From assembly GCA_023055505.1 (NCBI GenBank), contig JALIRH010000036.1:1302001-1366000 (forward strand): DNA of 64,000 nt, written 5' to 3'. The notes beneath the pieces were generated by a model. The model was not told the origin of the DNA, did not search any database, and saw only the letters and a list, made by a program, of their open reading frames with translations. Shown here one piece after another: positions 24,201-35,183 of the stretch. The position numbers were made by a program, and so were the translations under genes. Every line of letters begins with the position of its first letter. Positions within the stretch are counted from its first letter, which is position 1. The stretch comes from Callipepla californica brunnescens (Eukaryota; Chordata; Aves; Galliformes; Odontophoridae).

Positions 24201-26934
24201 ATGGGGATGGGTAGTTGGCTGTGCATCTGTTTTAACTCGTGTTGAGATTCTTCACTTGCTTGAGTCTATTCAGATATTGCTCTGCTTTTATTTGGCAATC
24301 CGTGAGGAAATTCAGTTCTTGAATGGGAAGGCTTAGTGTTTCTGAAAGTGGCTCGATTAATGTAAGTTATGATAAATTTTATCGTGTAGTGCCACTGTTC
24401 AAGGCCGAGTAGAGTGCGGACTTCCTCATTTCTGCAGGTGAGATTAAGCGCTGAGCTGAGTACTGAGCTGCAGCCTACAGCGGCTCAACAGCCAGGACAG
24501 CTGCTCTCTTCAACAGCAAATTTGTATCCGAATCTTAAAATACACACCTCTGCCTCAGAGCCGTGTTCTTAAAAGGAAGCGTGCACGGTACGGCTGCCAA
24601 ATGTTAAGGTTACCGTGGGCTTTGCCCCAGGAGTTGATCGCACTGAGTTTCAGCCAGTTGAGTAAAAAATTGACTTCCTGCAGCGTGTTCAAGTTGCAAG
24701 TAAAGAGCAAAGAAAAAGCACTGCAGATCTTACGGCCCCTTGGCAGGGATTGCAACAGCAAAGTGGACTTTGTGCAGACGTTTGGCTCATGGCTACCAAG
24801 TCCTTAGCTGCTAAGGGGCAGCCTCAGGTCTCTCTACTCACATACCAGTGCTGTATTTTTCAGGTTCCTCACCTGCAAATGAAAATGTTTAATTTACTTG
24901 TTGGTGAGGTAGTATATATTTTTTTGTCTTCTGTTTCAGCTGACATTGTATGATATGAAATCTTGTACGTGTTTGGTTGAAACAGATTAGTCTCGAACGC
25001 AGCAGCTCACTGAGCAGAAGACAGATGCATTCGTCCTCTGACTCTGGGATTTATTTTCGCATTATTTGAGATATGGAGGAAGTTGCCGTTCCCTGTGGTG
25101 GCTTTATGGGCCTATGGGGCTTTCTTGATCTCATAAATGAGGCAGAATCCAGTTTACTGTCATCTGTTTTGGGGCAGACTGTAAATGCACCAACTTCTCT
25201 TGTCAGCTGTGCTAACCCGAGTGCCTGCTGCTGTCCTGCTGCACACTGCTCTGCAGCCGAGCAATGCACTGTTGGGCAGGTGGGGCCTTACAGTTAAAAG
25301 TTCCCTTGGCAGGACAGCTTGGTGTGTCTTCAGTTCCTGGAGAAGGTTGGAAAGCATTCCTCTAGGAAAATGTCTGTGGGCTGCAGCTGAAATGAGTGAA
25401 ACACTTGGAATCGTGGAAAAAGCCAAGCAAATCCTTCACAAATCCCTCAGCAGATATAAGTGATGCAGAGATTGCACTGCGTGTTAAAACAATTATTTTA
25501 CATGATGTTTCTCCTTCCCCTTCATCTACATTTATATATTAGGAAGGGTCTGCTGTGATAATCTGCCTCACAAGTGACCTTGGAGTGTCACTCTGAAGCT
25601 GGAAGGAGACTTTCCAGATTCAGCAGATGCAGTTTTCATGCCTGCAGATGTGCTTCAGCAGTAGCTGCTTATGAGCAGTTAAAGATGTTCCTTCTTAGAT
25701 TGGGTACCCAGCTCATAAAACACCAGCATGTACATAATGGAATATATAGTGGAAACAGACTAAGCATGAACTGTGATGGGTAGCTGATAATTTTGCTGTT
25801 GTCACCTCTTTTTTGTTATTATTTTTTTCCTTACTTCGTACAGTGGAGTGCACATTGCTTGTGGTTGCTTTCATTTCTGTTACGTGGTGATGTTCTTACA
25901 CCCCTATTAAATCCCCCAAAGTCAAGATTACCTCTGCAAGTCACATTGAGGAAGCAGAGAACAAGAAAGGTGAACGAAGGAGAATAGAAATACTTGCTGA
26001 AGAGGGGGATGAACACGATGTAAAATGGAGCAGCTCGATGTGAGTGAGCAACCTTTACTGCTTTGGGGATGAACATCTGAGAAGCGACATGCTGCAGTTG
26101 TAGTTAACAGGGATTCAGTTTGATAAAAACCAGCTAACGAGACAGATGTTAGGGGATGTAAATAAAAATGGAGCACGGCTTTAGTGATTTCGAGGGCTTT
26201 ATTTTACACCCTTTCAGGGTCAGACACCTCAGAGTGCTGCAGTGAGTTTAGGAGTGCTGCGTTCTTGGTTCAGGTTACAGCTCGTGTTCGTTGAGGTGGA
26301 GATGTACATTTTGAGTGTTCTTCTGTGTTTAAATGGGAAAACATGATACAGTTTCTGAGCTGTTGGTAAGGATTGGCTGAATATAGAGAGCACTGATCCC
26401 TTCTGGAAGATCTATAAGTGTTTTGCATGCCAGCTGTTACTTATTGCTTATTTTTGCCTTAATGCTTAGTTAAATGAAAGCTAATGGAATGTAACTACAG
26501 AAAACGAGCATTCCTCTGTGTCAGTGGTAGCAGCATAAAGTAACTTGTAGTGACTGGAGGGAGGCTGTGTTCCTGGGCAGGGTGGGGAAGCACAACGTGG
26601 GGAGTGCTGGGTAAATTCTAGAGGAGATCCAGTGCTGCGTATTTGCGTGCTCTGTTTGCTGTTTTAGCTTTAGAACTGTTGGCATCGAGGCAGAAATAAC
26701 GTTTTAAATTCTGCTAGGATAAAAGCTGGGTGTTTAATCATTTCCATTTAATTGTTTCAGTACAGCTCTTGTGCGGGTTAAACCTGTGTAGAAGTAAACC
26801 CTGTGGATGTTTGTTTGCGCCGCTTCCTAGTTGTTAGGTGACATTCTCTACTATTTGAGTCACTGTGGATGAGTAAGTCTATAAACATAAGGCTTCCTAT
26901 GGTTTCTGCTCGGGTTAGTCCGTGAAGGTGAAAC

Positions 26935-27170
26935 ATGTTGAGGATCTGAGTGTGGTGCTGTGAATGTAGATGGCAGACACCCAAGGTCAGGCAGAGACCA
27001 TTGGGACAGGTTGCCCAGAGAGGTGATGTGTGCCCTGTTGCACACACCCAAGCTCAGGTTTGGAGGGGCTCTGAGCTCTGACGGAGCTGTGGGTGTCCCT
27101 GCTCAGTGCAGAGGTTGGACCTGGTGGCCTTCAGGGGTCCCTTCCAACTCAAGTAATTCTAGGATTAATT
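26935..27170 (+). mobile_element. CR1 LINE 3'-end fragment
   Basis: It holds CR1 landmarks in + orientation: 'gggacaggttgcccagagag', 'ctcaggtttggaggggctct', 'gctgtgggtgtccctgctca' and the tail 'aggggtcccttccaactcaa'. The open frame starting at 26960 is mostly this element. Confidence 0.9.
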
Positions 27171-30100
27171 CAGCTCACACGTGCGAGGAAGACCAGAGGC
27201 AATTCCTGTTTCAATTTTTGTGGTCTGCTGTAATGGACATTAAGATGAGCTTCCTCCTCGTAGGACTTTTCAGCCTAAATGTATTCATCAATTTTGTGAA
27301 TAGCTTCAGCTGTGCTGTGCTGGGTCTGCCCTACCGTGCTAACATTTCTTACGCTGATGCTTTTATAGTTCAAGAAGTTCTTGGTGAGATACAGAAACTT
27401 GATCTTCAGTGCTATTGTGAACTTGAAGGCTTTGCCAAACATTCTCAGGAATGGGTGTTTTAAATAGCCCCAGCTCAGAATTTTCTTATGCTTTCCATGG
27501 CAACAAGTTCATCTGTTATGCAAATGTCATGTTAGCAGTCTCTGTAAATGCATCGCTCCATTTCTTTTTGGCGAAGTGGATGTTTAGTTCTTGGTAGAAC
27601 TACATAATAATGAAGAAATATGGTTGTGTGTGTAAGCATCTGTCTGGAGGGGATTGAGATGTCTTCCTAAGGTGAGACTTTGGGGTAATATTTATAATCT
27701 CATGATTAACTACCGAGTTAATTAAATTAAAATGCTTTTTTGTACATATGTGATGTTTTCTGTGTGGCAGTATGTTTCTATAATAGCACAGAATTGTTTT
27801 CCCAATGATAGAGGTGTTTTTTTTTCATTTTCAATGAGGCAGTTTGATTCCAGCAGTCACTGTGAAGTTTGTCCTCAGTGCTTACTCTTTCCTTCCTCCT
27901 CCTGCTTCTACCGTGTAAGCTTGAATGTATGTTTTTAGGGAAAGGGAGGTGGAAGGGGTGGTGGGATATGCTTTAGTCCCTGAATTTGCTTTTATTTTTG
28001 ATGTTGAGGATGTATTTTCCTCTGCTGTTGATGATCCTCAAACAAGGCTGTTGTGCTGGTCATTGAATTCCAAATGAGAACAAAAACAGTGGTAAAACAG
28101 TTTCTCATCAGAGACCTTGCATATCAAAAGGTAGCTGAGCTGTAGCCATTATTTGGTCAGTTAGGTTTGGACAGGTTGACAACATAGAGCAAAGATCTCG
28201 TGGAGCTCTGAATTGTTCTCACGATCCTCAGGATTAAATTAAAATTACATTGGGCTTTATGGCAATAAGTTCTATACACTAAAATTGTCATGGACTGTTA
28301 TCAGATAACTTCATAATGCTGCTGCAGGAAAAGGGTTCCATTAATCACTTATAATAATTGATGGAAAACAGGGTCATCTTGACATCTGGATATTGTTGCC
28401 TGTTCTCAGCATGTTTTCATAGGTACTTGCCAGAACTGTTGAAATAGGGCTCTTAATGATAGTGTGTTGTCATTGAGATTTAATTGACATTCACTTTAAT
28501 TAGATGTTTATGTTTCAGAGATCGAGCTGTGCCTTTTATGTCTTGGATCTCATCCTTAGGATCACACAGAGAAGTGCTGCTGTTGCATCCTTTCATGGTT
28601 GTTTTTAACGTTCAGCTTGAGAAAGGTTTGGTATTGATAGGAGAAGTCGGTTCGTGCTGGCAGAAGTGCTCTGTGTCTTTGGATCAGGAGATGGGTGCCT
28701 TCCAACCTCAGTAATGGCAAGTGGAAAGGCAGGAAACCTAAGAACAGATCTGAGGCACTTAAACGTTAACAGCAAAAATGTGCTAAGGGAGCTGCCTTAG
28801 TGCTTACACCTTTACGGTGGGCATTTTGAAATGAGCAGTGTTTTTATTCTTTTACTACTTAATTCACTTTCTGTTTAATCAGTTATGTGCATTAAGCATG
28901 CATGGTCCTTAATTTTAAACGCCGTGGCTTGAGCTGTTGGATGGGTTGAGAAAAGTCTCTATGACTTTGCTAGTGTAGTTTCCTTTACGCTTCTTCAGCT
29001 GACACGGATTTCGTTTAATTGTTTCAGAGCAATTTTTACTGTTACCTTCAATGTCTTTGTGTGTGTGTAGAAGGCATTCCTTTTTTCCAGCCCGTCTCCC
29101 AGAACGGCCAGACACCTTTTCACACGTACCTGGAGATTTTATATGACATCTCCATTAATCTACTGGATACAGTAGAGGGATTCTGATGGCACAGCAAACT
29201 GTTTCTCAGATGGAAACTCAGGTTGCATCAGTATTTGGGATATCGTTAACCTGGGCAGTGTGGAAATGGTTATAGAGTTGTGGCTTTTGCTGAGTATTCT
29301 GTAAGAGCTGTTTAACTTGGGTGTCCTCTTTATCGAATTCTCTTAAATGCCAAAACAGTGGTATTTTAAAAACAAGAAAAAAGCAGAAGTTGATTTATGC
29401 TATAGTAGTGACTGAACTAAGCTGATCTGAAGCAGTCCCAAAGGAATTTAGCTGGCAAGTCTATAGTGCTACCCCGTGGTTCACATCATGGAACCACACG
29501 GCTCCCACTGTCAGTGTAACGTGGCGGTCTGTTGTCTTTGGTACTCCTTGTAGGGCATGAGCACAGTGCTTGAGAGATCAGATGGGAGATTCCCCTTCCT
29601 GCTTTGTGGTGGGAGCTGTGAGTGTGTTTGGTGCCATAAAACTCGTTAAAGATAATAGCGTCTTGTGTAGTTTTGCAATACTTAATTATAGGATTCGGCT
29701 CCAAGCAGGGCTGTGCTTAACTTCTCTCCTCCTGGCATCTGAGCACAGTGAAGCATCTCACTAGAAATTACCCAGTTGTTTTAGAGTCCCGTTAGTGTTT
29801 TGATTAACAGCGGCGATTGGAGTGCAGGCACTGTGGATTGATTTGGGATGTCCTGGTCCATCAGTAGAATTAAGTACAAGCAAAAAGGTAGATACTGTTT
29901 GTCACCTGAACTCTGAACTAACTGCAGCGTTGATACTGACCAGTTATCTGGTTGCTGATATAGCGTGAGATGTCCTGTGCCTGTTGCAGTGCTGGTACTA
30001 AATGTTGTGTGGGTATGCAGGTGGTAAAGGCAGGTAGTGCTCTTGCTGACCTGTCTACAGCATGCATAAATAGCTTCTAAACATGGCTCCTTCTCCCCTT

Positions 30101-30329
30101 TCCTCTAAGTGGCAAGGCAGAAGTTCCTGCGTTCCTCTCTCGACCTTTGTCGCTGTGGGCAGGTAGCTGTTTTTCTGTCTGTTTCTTTCATTCAGTTCCC
30201 TTTGCATCTTTCTTTTGCAGTTCCTGAAATGCCCATGCACATATATTAAGTTCTGCCCTTCATTTATTCTTTTGTCATTGTTTCCATTTCACTTTCCCTG
30301 TGTTTCATTCCTGTATCTTTCTTGTTTAG

Positions 30330-30388
30330 ACCAAGTGGAGGATCCAGCTGGCCGTAGCAGCCATGTAGGACCCTTCAGGAACCTGATG
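30330..30388 (+). CDS. PRDM2: Candidate PRDM2 cassette exon A (59 nt)
   Basis: A long pyrimidine tract and TTTAG acceptor precede it, and a perfect GTAAGT donor follows. Joined to the phase-1 end of the exon at 16367, it stays open: DQVEDPAGRSSHVGPFRNLM. It is 59 nt, so including it alone would shift the frame of the next canonical exon into an early stop. Together with candidate exon B (43 nt) it adds exactly 102 nt and keeps frame. I do not recall this peptide from mammalian PRDM2. It could be an avian cassette exon or a chance pair of splice sites. Confidence 0.35.
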
Positions 30389-33300
30389 GTAAGTGCACGT
30401 GTGTACTTATACTCAGGCTTCCACCAGGTTCTGTACTTTGAGGAGCTGTTTTCCCTCCTGCAGGCTTCTGTCAGTCCTTGATGTCTTAAACTGCAAGAAA
30501 ATTGTGGGGCAGACCTTTGGTTACTTCCTCGTTGATACTTTGATGTCAGAATTGCAGGTAGAGGTTTTCATTGGAATCACTCAGGAATAAAGTATGTCAG
30601 TCTTTCATGGTCACATGAATTTAAAAAGCACTTTAGGAATTGTCATGAGGGTAAGTCTATGAGAAGCCACTAGGTATCTTCAAAAGATGCAGAACTCTGG
30701 ATCCAGAGTTTGAAAGCTTGGAGGGAATACTCTTCTAAAATTCTCTTCCTGGACATCAGCTGTTGAATATGGTTAGGGTCATAGGGTGGATCCGTCTTGG
30801 ACAGTCTCTGCTGTGCCTTGAGTACAGGGAACTCTTCTAATCTTTATAAAGAAAACTGCAAACTGCAAGCAAACAGGCTAAAACTAATAACAGGGAAACA
30901 ACAGAAGTTGGTTGGCATCCCTAGCTGATGTGTCAGCAACTGAGCTGGCACATCTGATAAATGTATGCAAGCATTTTGCTCGCTGTAAAGGCGAAGAGTT
31001 GCCAGACAAAACTTCTCTTCAAATGCATTTGGACTTAAAGGCCAATAGCTTAAAATATTTCCAATGCTCTCAGTGAGTAGGTTGCTTTTTTATTTTTTTC
31101 CTTCTTAGGAGTGTGCCAAGGTATCTTGCAAATGGCCTTTCTCCCATGAACAGAAATATGCTACCTAAATAACTCAATTCTGGTTACAAATCCTGGTAAT
31201 TCTGACGACTTCCCAGGTCATAATCTGAAGTGCTACAAATTTTGTGTTCTGTAAATGGAGAACGCTTTAGAAAACCTGTTTGCTTGAGTAGTTCAGAGTG
31301 ATGTTTGTTGTTGCTTTTGTGTAATCTTGCATTATGAAGAGCACGCTTTCATCTTGCTGTGAGAAGGAGCTGGCTCTTGGTTTGCAGGCTTTTACAGTAA
31401 CCTGTCACCGTGCTGAAATCTGAGGCTGCTATAGAATCAGGCTGTAGAGTTGTTCAGTGACTTCATCCACCATACCATCCCCTGCTGCACCATCTTGTGA
31501 CGTTGTCTGTAGCTGTGGGCAGGCTTGGCGAAGGTGAGTGGTGCATCCAGGCCTTTGTTGGTTGAGTCGAAATACAGGTGTTAATCTTGACACAGTCAGC
31601 ACCCTGCAGGAGAGCAGTAGCTCTTAGGGAGTTGGAATAGCTAAGTACGTGTTCTGTTACACAACTCTTCACATTGTCATGCAGTGTTGATTCCCTTGGA
31701 GTATGTTGATATTTAATTCGTAGACCCTTTACCTACAAGTAAAATGTTGTTGCTGTTACTGTACAGGTCAATGGTTTTGGGCAGCTTGGTAGTTACTTCT
31801 GGGAAGCTCTTTGAATGTCTTGCTCACATCTTGGTCGTACATGTTGAAGTTCCAAATAGCTGTGGTATCCTTAGCATGGAATTGTGGTCAGATGAGACTG
31901 AATTAGACAACATTGGGCTTAAACTGCTCGTGCCTGTGTGAACTGCTGGCAACCTGAAACTGTTTGGTGTTGGAGCCCTGTATTGCACTGTCAAGTAAAT
32001 CAGAGTGTGCTCATTTTGGAAAGCTTTAATGTGCACTGATATTTGAGGATGCTATGGGATAGATAACTGCTTAGAGTGCACGTGTGTTTTCCAAAGATGA
32101 CAAAAATGTGTTCTAAAGGAATGTGCTGTCAGTTCTCAGACTGAAAAGTCTTAAATCGGAAAAAGGGAGAGGAAAAAAAAAGGATAATTACAGACATGAA
32201 GCTGAAAAACGCTGTGGAATTTGGGGAGCGCCTGTGAAACTTGAGCTCCTCGGGAGGAAATGAAGATAATTTTTTGGATGATGTAGAACATTGGAATAAA
32301 AACAAGTATTTCCTTTTAAAGCTGACCTGACTCAGTTCTATAGGAGGGGGTGCATACTTCAAAAACTTGGGTTGGAATAGAGAGGAACATTTTTTTAAAA
32401 GGCATTTCAAGGTTTTGGCCTACAGTGTGAGGAGTATTTCAAGAAAAAAAAAGGAGGAACTCAGTGACGGGATTATGAGTTGGAAGAATGTGCTTCTCAG
32501 TAAGGGACGAATTCATGGCTGTAATTCACACTTCTGACTTGAGAAGAAGGGCCATTGTGTTAGAGGGGTCAGCGGAGAAGTTTGGATTGCTGCTTCTGGA
32601 GAGTTCTTGTTCCTAAGAGATGGGTGTGTGGAAGCGTGAAGTTTCGGATGAGAGTGGTGCTTTCACCTCGTGCTTGCATGTGGAAGCTCTTTGCTGTGAC
32701 TTGAGTTAGAAGATTTTGGTTTCATTTGTTCTTCTAGCCCTTGCCATCAGTTCCAAAGATTGCAGAACTGAATCTTTGAGAGCTGGGTCAAGAATGTGGC
32801 GTTGTAACTTTGCAGCACATGGATGAGCAAAGTTCTGAGTGTCTTTGCATGTTGCATCACAGATCAGGTCTTTGCATAATGCCGTTTTACTCTTAACCTT
32901 CATTGTGTTCATTATCTCATGCAACTCTAACATACTTGCTAATTTTGCTAACTGAAAGCATTAGCAAGCTTGATTGTGTCAGTGGATGTGGTGATCCGCC
33001 CTTAGAGTTTGCTGTTATCCAGTTCCATCTCATTTGTTTTTACTGCCTTTGCTGTGTTGGTCAACATCATGTTTATACTTCATTGCTTTTGTTATAACTC
33101 TTCTGCACGCCTTAATTCAGAACGTTCCCACAGCTATAGAATCCACTGTGAGCTTCTACTTGTTACAGCCTTCCAATTAACTCTAGGGAATAGTAATATA
33201 TTTTCCATACAGTTGTATGAAATACAGTAATTTCACTGATTGAAGGTAATGAATAACTGAGACTTAAGCTGCTTAACACTGTCACAATAGATTTCCTTTG

Positions 33301-33558
33301 TAGTCTGTGCTTGCTTTGTGAGATAGTTTGGAGTATTGGGTTTTTAGAGACACGCAGTCATTTTTACTTTTAATTTCTTTCAGGCCCTAGAGACTTACTA
33401 CCTTATCAATACTTAGTTGCAGATTAGCTATCAAAATTAAATGTGCAGATGTGTAATTACTTCTAGGCCGTCTTTTCTTGCTTCTTTTGTTCTGCATTCA
33501 GCCTGAGAGCTGTTTACCTGTAGTGAATGTGTTTTCTGAATGCTCTCCTTCCTTGCAG

Positions 33559-33601
33559 ATGTCATCTGTGTTCCTGAAGAAAAAAAAGAGTTTCTGCAGA
33601 A
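33559..33601 (+). CDS. PRDM2: Candidate PRDM2 cassette exon B (43 nt), opening with ATG
   Basis: It lies between a strong acceptor (CTCTCCTTCCTTGCAG) and a GTATGT donor, 104 bp upstream of the canonical exon at 33706. Read after candidate exon A, or from its own ATG at 33559-33561, it gives MSSVFLKKKKSFCR. It then splices in frame to the canonical KKKSQE exon, the joining codon being AGA (Arg). Included alone after the exon at 16367 it would give DVICVPEEKKEFLQK and then a stop in the next exon. So it could be half of a paired cassette, a RIZ2-like alternative start or a poison exon. Confidence 0.4.
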
Positions 33602-33705
33602 GTATGTTATACTCCAAATCTGAGTGCTTTAATTTGCCACTCAGATATGAAAAATAAAAATTGCTCAGTGGGAATAATGAATTTATTTATTTATTTTTCT
33701 CCCAG

Positions 33706-33813
33706 GAAAGAAGAAGTCTCAGGAAAGTAAAAACAAGGGGAGGAAGGCAACAGATACAAAGCAGAAAAAGACTGATTTGGATTCTTCGGCCGATATGAGG
33801 GATTCTAAAGAGG
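33706..33813 (+). CDS. PRDM2: PRDM2 coding exon: basic linker with the RIZ2 start Met (residues 171-207)
   Basis: The exon lies between CCCAG and GTGAGA. It completes Gly171 and encodes KKKSQESKNKGRKATDTKQK, then KTDLDSSADMRDSKE, plus one base of Gly207. The lysine-rich stretch aligns with mammalian KKKSQENKNKG and probably helps nuclear localisation. The ATG at 33795-33797 (Met201; SADMRDSKE) aligns with mammalian Met202 (ANMRDSAE), the start of the PR-less RIZ2 isoform. Its conservation supports a RIZ2 isoform in birds too. Confidence 0.95.
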
Positions 33814-35183
33814 GTGAGAGTTCTCAAGTATCTTATTGCTTTCTTTCTAATTATCTTTTTAGATTGAGGGATGAGTTTTATCATGTTTAATAAGTTAACA
33901 GGTTATACGAAAGCAGCAAAGTGAACATGTTTATAGTGTTTACCCAGACGGTTTCATTATTAAGCAATTTGGATGTCAGAGCTTTGTCAACAAGGCAACT
34001 TTGCAATTGGAAAAAAAACAATGTTCTTGTAAATTTCTATGTCCAAATCCCTTAGAACAGAAAAATCCTTATCCCAAAATGTCTTTAGAGCTTAGTTATG
34101 CAGACATTAATACAGCTATTTCAGAAAGATCAGTGTCACAAGAGAAAAGTATAGTAATAATGCATAGAATAACTAGGCATACTGTTTGTTCTAAAGGTGA
34201 TCTGAAAATATTAGGTATAAATTTATGCTTTTTATATATTGCATATGTAAAAAATGACTTAAGTGTGTTTTAAATATGTGTGTTTTGTTTTGTTTTACAT
34301 TAATGGAAAACTTGCCTCTGCTGTGACTGTAACTGGCAATGGTTAAGGCTCTGTACAGATGCTGATGTTTTTTTTTTCCTAGCTTATTTCACTTTTTTGA
34401 CCCATTTTTTCACTGCTGTCTCTTCTGCTTGCTAGGAAATGGAGATGAACTTCCAACTCTATACTCATAGTCACTTCAAAATCACTGTGTAAATTGGCAG
34501 AAAAATTGTTTTCTTCAGAAATGGGTCTGTCTGACAGCAGATGAATACAACTTGTATGCAGAGGTGTGAATAAACAACCAGTTTACACCAGTAAATGAAA
34601 TGCATGCCAGAGGATTCAGTAGTGTAGGAAATGGCCATTCCAGCAATGGGTAATAGGGAAATTTTGTGGAATGGGAAGAACCACACCGGATCTACATTAG
34701 GCCCTGCCACGCATTACAGTTTAAGTCCAGATTGTTGTATTGTGCATAAAGTTATTATTAACTTAAGGAAAATGGTCCAAGTCCAAAATTTGCATGACAT
34801 ACTTCCTAAGTACTTTGGCTGTATGTATTGCTGTACTTTTCTGACACTCCTTTAATGTAAGAAAAAACAGTGAAAGTTTTTTTCAGAGGCTTCTTTAAAT
34901 GTTCTAACGTCTGCTATTTTATTTTCTTTGGCCATGGTGTTTGATCCTAAGATTCTCACCATGTTAAGAATCAGTGGTCATTTACATTTTCCTAAAGTTT
35001 CAGAAAGGAAATTTCTGAATATGGTTTTGCTTGGTACTGAATCACGGTGGTAAGAAAGAGAAAAGAGGTATTGTGGGAGTTGTGAAGTATTGTTTTGTAT
35101 TGTGTAAAAAGTAAAAGAAAGTTGTAGCATACATCAGAGTGTTTGGTCAAAACGTTTCATGCTTTTCCTACTTCGTATATCAG
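33814..35183 (+). other. PRDM2: PRDM2 intron, about 1.4 kb
   Basis: It runs from donor GTGAGA to acceptor ATCAG. It is AT-rich, with no recognised repeat or extra exon. The 90-residue frame at 34001-34273 has no recognisable domain. Confidence 0.9.

Larger units (their letters stand above)
16368..33705 (+). other. PRDM2: PRDM2 intron, about 17.3 kb
   Basis: It runs from donor GTACGG to acceptor CCCAG. It contains the 3' part of the CpG island, a 23-bp tandem duplication (18.74 kb), two CR1 fragments (20.9 and 27.0 kb) and two exon-like segments at 30330-30388 and 33559-33601. Otherwise it is AT-rich, with no recognisable gene. Confidence 0.9.

Noticed and set aside
26960..27463. 167-residue frame with a hydrophobic stretch
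   Set aside because: The first part is a CR1 tail; the rest has no recognisable features and no splice or promoter support.
35159..35183. Upstream ATG (35159) as the start of a single-exon 1,466-residue gene
   Set aside because: These bases are intronic. The acceptor at 35181-35183 and the split Gly codon join this exon to the earlier PRDM2 exons.
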